Below are positions 1 through 9,400 of a stretch of 31,341 bases of DNA, piece by piece. The DNA is from Saccoglossus kowalevskii. Its lineage: Eukaryota; Hemichordata; Enteropneusta; Harrimaniidae. The notes beneath the pieces are model-generated. The model was given only the letters and a program-made list of their open reading frames with translations, made no database searches and had not been told where the DNA came from. How positions within the stretch are numbered: the first letter of the stretch is position 1; each line of letters opens with the position of its first letter. A program made the translations under genes and the position numbers. The stretch covers positions 16,457-47,797 of the forward strand of contig NW_003149767.1 of the NCBI RefSeq assembly GCF_000003605.2, read 5' to 3'.

Positions 1-231
1 CTGGGGCATCTTTGGAAAAAGTAGCACAAATCTGAGAATAATTTGCCATGGTGAAGAGTTCACCAAAATCCAGGATGACTAGATCATGTCACAATTTGTT
101 TGAGGATTTTATTTTTTTATGATTTCTCTAAACAGATGTACATGCATTTTCAATTTATTTTTCAAATCTGCAGATTAAAATGTCAATAAATTGGAACCAC
201 ATGTAATAAACTGCTTGTTTTCTTCTGACAG

Positions 232-468
232 GTATCCTCGTTTTTGGTACCCATTCCCATCCAAGACCTGGTACTGGTGGCCACGTATCTGGTCACCTTA
301 TTGGATGGATGACGTCTGCTCTGATTGGACAACACATCTACAAGTTGAGGTCACAGAGGTCACACCATCCGGTTGTCAGCCTACAGAAGAACAGCCAGAA
401 CAGAGAGATGAGTGGTCTGCGTATATTCACGTGGAGTCCCGATCTTCACCAAAAAGTCTCATTACAAC
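232..468 (+). CDS. Exon 1 in window (aromatic segment)
   Basis: The acceptor is a polypyrimidine tract ending TTCTGACAG at 231, and the donor is AC|GTATGG at 469. Base 232 completes a codon begun in an upstream exon outside the window. The reading frame starts YPRFWYPFPSKTWYWW and continues to a Thr codon split over the next junction. The alternative frame is also open at the left but does not join the next exon without a stop. Confidence 0.8.
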
Positions 469-3400
469 GTATGGTTATTCTTTGAACACCTTGATTTTTC
501 TCGCAAAAATGTCGGTCCAACTTTTTGTCTGTATTTTTTTCTCCTGTGTGCAGGGAAACAAATGGGAAACCAATGTCACACTGATGTTTTCTTTGTTTGT
601 ATGGATTTGTCAATGTGCCAAATATTGTTCCACCAATATCTGAATAATCACTGGGTGGACAAGGGAGAAACTTGATATTTGATATGTTGTGATGAAATCC
701 AGTCCTGATTAAATTGTAGTACAAATCGGTACACAAATAGTTTTGAATGTTATACATGCATATTGAGCATAATTTCCCCATTTGCTACATGTCTTCATCA
801 ACAAAAGATGATTTTGGCATTCAAGTGGTTATGAAAGTACAATCATCAGAAATTTCATTGAAATGTTTATTAGTGAAAAATTAGTTGATAATGATGTATA
901 TGGCCGCTGAAATCTTGCCAGGAATGAGTGAGATAGATATGAAGACTTTTTTTTATTTTCCAAAATAGTGTTCTATTTTCTACTGCCTTCACACCACTGT
1001 TGCCAAATACCATAGTCAGGTGAGCAGTGGGTGAAATGTCTAGAAATTATTTTAGGGCAAAAAAAAGTCTTGTGGCCCTCTCACTTTCAATGAGTTGGCA
1101 ACGGCCTTCTGCGAATGAGGTCTATCTGGGTGTTTCAGAAAAAAACAATTTTTCATCATACTTTTTATGAGCTGGCAATCATGGCAAGGTTTTCATTGTT
1201 TCACTATTTTCTTATTTACCTAGAAATCACTTTACATACTGTCCAGAGAGTGAAACTAGACAAGTTGTCAACATTAACAGTCTGTATATAAGGGCACTTC
1301 AGTCAACAGATCTACGTCTGAGATTTAACATGAGGATTTTGGAAGATGTGGTATGTGTATTCAGAATATTATATGACAAAATGTAATGAAATATTGGTTA
1401 TTTATTTAAGAAATTTATTTCAGTTCTGTGATTTTGAAATGATATGTACCAGTTAAAGACTTGTTATTGTGAAAGAGATTTGTGAAATATTATGCAAATA
1501 TTAATAGTGTGTTTATATTATGATTATGAATGGGTGATTTTGGTTGTGCCACATATATACCAAATCACATAACATTATTACCCATACCTCTTTTTGATGC
1601 AATTCAGTTTTCAAAAATTTCACCTTGACCATGTGTATTTATATTTGGTAGTGAGCTATTAGCATATGGTGTAAATCATTGTTAGTTGAATCAATACACA
1701 AACCCAACCAAGCCAAATACATCCATCACCCAGATTTTAGCCAATTTGGCTTTACAATCAAAGTTTATTTGCATATATAATTTTTTTGGGTAACTTTTAA
1801 CTTGCCTATTTTTCTGTAATTTAATAATAATAATTGTCCATGATCAACTGGAGTATATGTCTCAACAGCAACTTTTGAAAAATTATAGAAAAACATTAAT
1901 TTTGTAAAAAGTGACAAAAGTTGAAATGCTACAGTCATTGTATTTTACCCACATTGCATATGTTGCTGTCGGTCCCATTTAATGAATAAGGCACGGTACA
2001 ACGACCTCTGCCCTTTAATATTTGAGATCATATTATTGGATTATGAACATAATTATTGAAATCACATTGGTTTATTATATTAGGATGCCTGGGTTGAAAA
2101 CTCTGAGACTGGTACACCTACTTTTGACTGTGATGACTTGGATGTCTGCAATGAAAGAATACAAAATATTGAAGTTCACTTCCCACATGGTAATCTTGAT
2201 ATCTGTAAGGTTACTGTAGAGGTGAGATTTAGTGCCGTTTTCCTGTCTCAGCTTTGCTCTGATATTTGCTGTTTGTTATTAACACATGCATACTTGAATT
2301 GCACTATTACTGTAAAATCTGTATTAGAAGCCGCAACTTCTATTGAAATGGTACAATGCAACAGAAGGGATGCAGCTTCTATTAGAGCCATCTACACATA
2401 TGAGGAATCATGAACTTTTGGTTCTCAATTGTTCAAAAAGAATGGGTGTGGCTTTTATTGGGAATGCAGCTTCTAATACAGATTTTATGGTAGTACAACT
2501 TCTACTTTACAAGAAATGGATGTGACAAACCTTTTATTTATTATGGATATATTGCTATTTGAAATACTTAGGATAACAATTTCCAAATATATTATTCTTT
2601 TTGTGTAGATTGAATTGTACAAGGACAAATCTGAACGGCTAGCAGACATCTTGACTCTATGGGTTTACAAGACACATCCCAAATGTGTGGAGACTGATCA
2701 TAACTATCCTGATTTCAGAATTAATACTGAATTAGTGGAAACCAGACAAGGACAGATTCAAGATTTACATATTAGATCATCAATACCTCCTGAAGATGTG
2801 AATGGTATGTCATGTTTTTTTTCCCCAAAACTGTAAATAATTTTATGTTTTTATCAATTCCATGAGTAACGTAAAAATAACAGTTATTAAAATCAGTATA
2901 TATAGTCATTGTATTCATAGTACGGTACTACTTTTGCATTGCTGTTTGAATGTATGCGCAATTTGGAAAAAATAAAATCTGTGACTTTGAATTCTTTGAT
3001 GACGATTCATCCAACCCCCATCCCATTCTCTCTGAGCCAGTGCTAGTTGGGATATGGCATTAAATCTGAGGGGTGTAAAATCTGGTGTGCAATTTCTGTG
3101 CATTTAAAAGAAGACAGGAACAAATGTCTTATTGTAAACTTGATACACGTATATCCTGTATGAACAAGTTCAAACAGATAGATAAACTTGTGTACCGGTA
3201 ACTTGTAATGGTGGTAATTATATGTCAAATTAACTTGGTTTCAATTTTTGTTATTTTTCTTCTTTTCAATTTGATAGGCATTCTTCATGTCAAGTTGAGA
3301 TCTGAGTTTGGTTTAGTGTCAATACCACGTGTACCAGACAGTCTGCGTATTTACTCTGATCACATGGCGGTTCATGAATCAATCCCAACCAAGATGTGCA

Positions 3401-6400
3401 TTGCTGGTCCAGCAACTTTAGTTCTACAAGCACTAGAGTCAACAAGATTCACTCCACTGAAGGACTTCTGGGGTAGGACTAAAGTCGAGATAGAGTATGG
3501 AGTAACAACAACGGCAGCCAAGCTGATTTATGGTATGTTTTTTACTTCACCTTCTTTATTACATGTAGATTATACTATTGTTCAGAATATTAAATAGATT
3601 CACTTGGTATTTGTATATTATTTAAAAGTTTAAAAATACAGTTGAATAAAAATGAACATTGATCTCAACAAAATTCATGCACTATGTTGTAAAAACAAAG
3701 CTATCAAATGAATTTATTCAATCATTGAGAAAACAATTAAATAAAAAAGAGGGGAACAAATTTAGAACATATAGTATATTTAAACAAAAATTTGAATTAG
3801 AAAACTATCTATTAAAATGAAATGAAAAACTTCAGCCAACGTAGAGTGTTAGCAAAGTTCCGGCTCAGTGACCACAACCTTGAAATTGAATTGGGAAGGA
3901 AGAGTAAACCAAAAACCCCAGAAAATAAAAGAACTTGCAAAAAATGCAATTCAGATCAAATTGAAGATGAAATGCATTTCATCTTAGATTGCAATTTCTA
4001 TGAAGTAGAGAGAAAACATGTCTTGAAGTATTTTAAAATAAAAATTAATGACTTGTCCAGAATGGAAAGCTTTGTGAAAATAATGGGAAATAATATGGCT
4101 TTGTCATATTATTTAAAAAATACAATTTTCTAAAAGATAAATATGTAACTGTGGTCTGGGAGAAACTTGCTGCTGTTTAATCAATTTTTCAGAGATTTTC
4201 TAATTTGTATTTCTTTCTATGTTGAATTTCAGTGTATTTTATTTTTAGTGTTTTAGTGTGTCTTATTTTATTTGTCTTTTGTATTCATTTTTTTACCTTA
4301 CTAAACCCACAAATGGTTAAGTTGTGTAATAAAAAAAAAAAAAATTAAAAAAGTTATTATTGAAAGACAAAGGAATTTCGCTTACTGTCACTAGAGGGCA
4401 GTAACACTAAATAATCCTGCAGTATCGGTACATATAAGTTCCCAATTAAATATCATTGGTTTATGTTGGGCTAACAATTCAAAGTTTCATTCAGGTGATA
4501 TTGTGCCAAAGAAAATAGTAAACCAAGACGTGGTTGTGAAGAATGGATACATGCCAACACTGCCATTGCTGAGTGTACCACGCCGTATATGTGCTGATGA
4601 GCGACAGATAAAACATATGGATATGGTCAAGATAATAGCACGGTTTCAGGAGAAGGACGCTGTGACTGTTCGTATCTACACTAGAATGGGAGAACTACAC
4701 CTGAGTAGAAGCATTCACCACGTTGAACTGAGTGAGTTATCGGTCGATTTGTATTTCAAATGCATTCTTGTTTATTTACTTTTGCTAATCTGAAAATGTG
4801 TCTTGATTTATATGCATATAAAGTATGCAGTAAATCTTCGGACAGGTTCTGCATAATATGTATGTCTAAGTGTGTTCAGTGAAAATTTTTATATTAACAG
4901 CTTGATACATTTTGTTGGGTGCTGACTAGACTGGCCCAGTCGTGGCAGTTTTATTGTTTTATATGATAATTCCTTTAGAGTTTGTAAATTCTTCCGCATT
5001 GACGCCAAATTACCTTGACTGGTCTATTCTGCTGCGCCCTCTATAGTTGTCACTATGTTTTTGAGGTGATAAATATGCTAATGAGTAGCATGACTTGTAA
5101 GCTGGCAACCAATAAGAAGGCAGTTTTTGATCCGACTTGTTCTACATAACTATAATGCATGCATGGCCTGCCACGTAGAATCTTTTACTCAAATGAAGAA
5201 GTATTCCACTTCTGGGTTCCAAAACGTCTCAGCATATCATGAATTAGTAATAGCAATGGATATGCTGCAGAATCAACCAGTCGTGGTAATTTTGCATCGA
5301 ACCATGATTTAAGAAAAAAATATATATAAAATTGTCATGACTGGGCCAGTTGAGGTGTTGAACAGAGTTTGGAGATGAGCTACTGCCTTTGATTGACAAA
5401 CTTTACTTGGCATATATTTACATGTATTCTAGTGTCATTTGCTTTGGCTTAAATTTATTAACATAGGAATAAATAAAGAGGAGACTTGTAATTTTTCTTT
5501 CAGGTGATGATATGATGGAGATAATGGAGAGAGACAACAAACAGATTATCATTCGTTCTTCAATATCTCTTGTCAGAGGTTTTATTCATGATGTGATTCT
5601 GTATGAGACTCCAGAGTGTCGTGAGGATTACCAGTCATCCCCTATCGACCAAATAACAGTGCAGGTACTCTTGATTGTTTATTGGAATGCAGACAGTTGC
5701 TTGATATTTTGCTACTTTGGTGTAAATTTCAAATTGAAACTTGAAAAAAGTCTCTAAATTATTAAGGCAACATTGTTGCTAACTGATTTACCAACAGATA
5801 ACAGATACGACTTGACTTTTAATACATATCGGTTCCGTATTAACTGTGTTATAATTTTGACAGTTTTGAAGAGAGATATCCATATCCCTGTATATAATAA
5901 TCACATGATGAATTCTGATCAATCAGTATTAATGTGACCATATAAGGACATGTGTGTTGTGGTTTTGACAAATCCATGTATGGAAGTAATTTGCATATCA
6001 AATTTACATACAATCCTACAACTATATAAGTAGATAATAGTAGATTATTAGTTTGTTTTGTTTTTTCTAGATTATGAGTGATAATGGTGAGCTGGACCAG
6101 TCTACTACCATTGTTGACATCACGTGTGTGGAGTCAGAAGAAGCAGTTCAAGGTACAGGCTTTTGAAATAAGATTCAGTGAAAATAACTTTTTTCCAATT
6201 TTTTACATTCAACTAATCAATAATTAGTAAAAAATAAACTCCATACAAAACACTCAAATAATTTTTTCACTGGAAACTAATTGAAGCTAAATTAAATTAT
6301 TTTACAGTAGTGAAGTTTTTGTGCCTGGTAAATGCTTTTCTCAAAATTGTAAATTACCTATTCATTTACACTGTAATTTTGTGCACATGGTTACTACCTT

Positions 6401-9400
6401 TACCTTATACTAAAATATGTCTGGATATTTCGAGTACTAACAAATTCTCACTTCCGGTCCGGTTAGAGGTAAAATACACCACGAATATTCACTTTTGAGA
6501 TAAATTTTTGGTATGTGTTGGTTCTTGGATATCTAAGCTTCGTCGTCCTGTACTTTGTTTAGTAATTCGAACTTCCCAGTTTGTGTAAAAAGGGTGAGTT
6601 TCGCGATTTTGACATCGAAAATTCCTTTGCTTCATTATTTGTCGAGAGACGGCCGCTTTGGTATGTGCTCTGTAACTTGCAGCACATGAACCTAAAAACC
6701 TTAGGTAATCAAACAAAAATGACTTAGTACTAAAGTACAAAAAATACGTTCAAGGTCTGCATTTTTTCGTAGCATAAAAACGATTTGCTCCCTTGCTTAG
6801 GGACGACGTCAAAAGATCGATGTCGGATAAAAAACTTATTTGCTTTAGTTTGGGGGTGGGGGTGGGTTGGGTTTGACCTCAAAAAGTTTCCATCCTACAA
6901 AAACGGTTTTATTGTTTAATGAAGTCAAAAAAATAACAGAAAATGAAAAAAAAAACATCCAAGACAAGAAAATGGTTTGGTCCGAGTGTAAATATGTGCG
7001 TCAAATGAGGTCAATTTCTGGTCTTGGAACTAGAGCATGCGCAGAACCCTGAAAAGTAGTTTGCGCATGCATATATTCCGCTTCATTATTACAACCAACT
7101 GCTATGCCATACTACTGTTCGATTATCAATTTGTATTTAATGGTTAATGTAGTCTGACGCCATGATCAATATTTATCAATTAAGTTTCAGTGGGAGGTTT
7201 TGGGAAAAAACTAAAAGAATTATGTTTTTTTATCTTTTGACGTCGTCCCTTATTGTGACACCCTCAAATCAACTGATTTCCATTCCCCTCAAGCGTCAAA
7301 ACTCGAAACAGTTTTTTTTGCCTGACGTGTTCATTTGCCTTCAATAACGTTTCAGTGGCTGTCACTGTCGCATACTGAGTCTTGCCGATAACATTTTGGT
7401 TCAAATTCACGTACCTATCGCCAAGAACATTAAAAAAATCTGTGTCAACAAACATGCTGGGAATCAACTTAGCATAACAATGCGTTTGAAGGTTGTCGTC
7501 ATATTATTCGACAGTTTCCACACCAGTGCCACACCAGAGGCAACTAAAACATTTAAACCTTTGTTGGGAAATTCATGTGCACTAAATTGCGTTTTAGAGT
7601 CACTCAAGTAGGTTAAAAAAATACAACATATTTCACTACCATAAGGTTAAATCTCCTGGGCCCGAAAACTGGAAATAAAATGTTGCATTATTGTCGCCAT
7701 GTTTATTTATCGTTGACTATTCTCTTACCAGAGAGAATTACAACACGAAAGTTTGTTCCCCAGCTTGTCTGTAATAAAACTGAATTCACGTCCTAAATTC
7801 ATGAAGGTGAGTGTCATTTGAGGCCTCACTGATCACTGCGTGTCCAGGAATCTAACAGCTTGGTTGAATTGATGATAAGCAAACAATCATGGTAGATTGG
7901 CCCGACCTCGATCGGAAACGCAAGGGAGATAAGACTTGATTTTCATAGACGCAGATCATTTAGATCGGACGATTACTTTTGTTTTAGGTTCTTTGTTGTT
8001 TTGGGTGAATATAGAACATGTTCAAGCCCAAAATTGTAGCAATAATGCTCACGTCGCTGTACGTTAAAACACACTCTCGAACTCTCGACAACATTCACTT
8101 ACGGACCACTAAGCAAATAGGTGGAAATACCAGTTACATCACTCATGAAGATTGATGATTTGATTTCTGGCCAGGATAGCTGCATTTAGTGTTCATTTCT
8201 ATGCAATGTAAAATCATATCGATGCTGTGGGCGGCGAAGGCTGACAGATTGTTTTGGTTATGTGGCCAGCTGTCATGGCATGGGCAACTGACATTTGCTG
8301 ACTTTTTTTTAATATCCTGTAAATCGCCAGTTGTGAACTTTATCAGGATTCCCGTATGAAGTTACACATCATTCTAGCAAGGACAAATATTGATTACTTT
8401 TGTGCACTTCCGATCTGGTTAGACTTAAAATACACCACGAATATTCACTTAGAGATTTTTGGTATGTGTTGGTTCTTGGATATTTCAGCTTCGTCGTCCC
8501 GTACTTCATTTAGTAATTCAAACTTCCCAGGTTGTGTGAAAACGGAGAGTTTCTTTATCGATATCGAAACCGCCTTGGCTTAATTATTTGCTGGGGGGCG
8601 GCCGTTTAGGTACGTGTTCTGTAATTTGTAGCGCATAAACCTAAAAACGTTAGGTAATCAAATTCACAGGAAGTTGACAATTCATATATTGCTAAATCGC
8701 CAGTTGTGAACTTTATCAGGATTCTCGTATGAAGTTACACATCATTTTAGCAAGGAACAATATTGATTACTTTTGTGCAGGTTATATAATAAAATATGAA
8801 ATAATTAATATTTCAGTTTTATTTATTAAAATATGTACACATTATATCTAATTGGGGTGGGTATTGCCAAGCAAGTTTATAAACCTATAAACAAATATTT
8901 CGTAAATAACACTGACCGCGAAATACGCCCTTGAGAAGTATTACTGATAGAATATTTTATATTGTAATTTCTTTTAATTTGAATTAGTTGTATTGCAATG
9001 CATTAGTAATAATGTAAATATATATATACATTCCTTTATTTCATTGTTGAGACTGAGTTATACAGTTTGTTACGTACTACAATTTGTCTATATATTGGAA
9101 AACGGTTATGGGAATTATTAATTTCAATAAACAATATTGAACTATCCTTTGCAACACCAATAAGACCATAATGATAATGCTTATGGGCTTTGAAACTAGA
9201 GGCATTATCAGAGCATGAGTCTTATTTTGGAACTCCTGCCAGGATGGTATTCCCAGAATAGCACCAGTTATTAAAGAAACATAAAACTTTAATTCTCAAC
9301 AAGGATGAAAAGACCAGTTACTGGGACAAAGCCCCACTCCACGCGAAACCCATCAGATATAAAACCCACTTATCGCGAAAGCCACTCACTGCGAAGCTAC

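Noticed and set aside
25-50. A possible small exon before 232, with donor ATG|GTGAAG in the phase needed by the next exon
   Set aside because: The required frame has a TAG at 22-24, and the only acceptor that would avoid it lacks a pyrimidine tract. The preceding exon is more likely outside the window.
191-643. 150-codon ORF treated as a stand-alone gene
   Set aside because: Only 232-468 is exon. The part before 232 and after 468 is intron read through by chance, as shown by splice sites and phase.
7396-7611. ORF and a GGTTCAAATTC word resembling a tRNA B box near 7398
   Set aside because: No matching acceptor stem or A box at the right distance, and no family features in the ORF.
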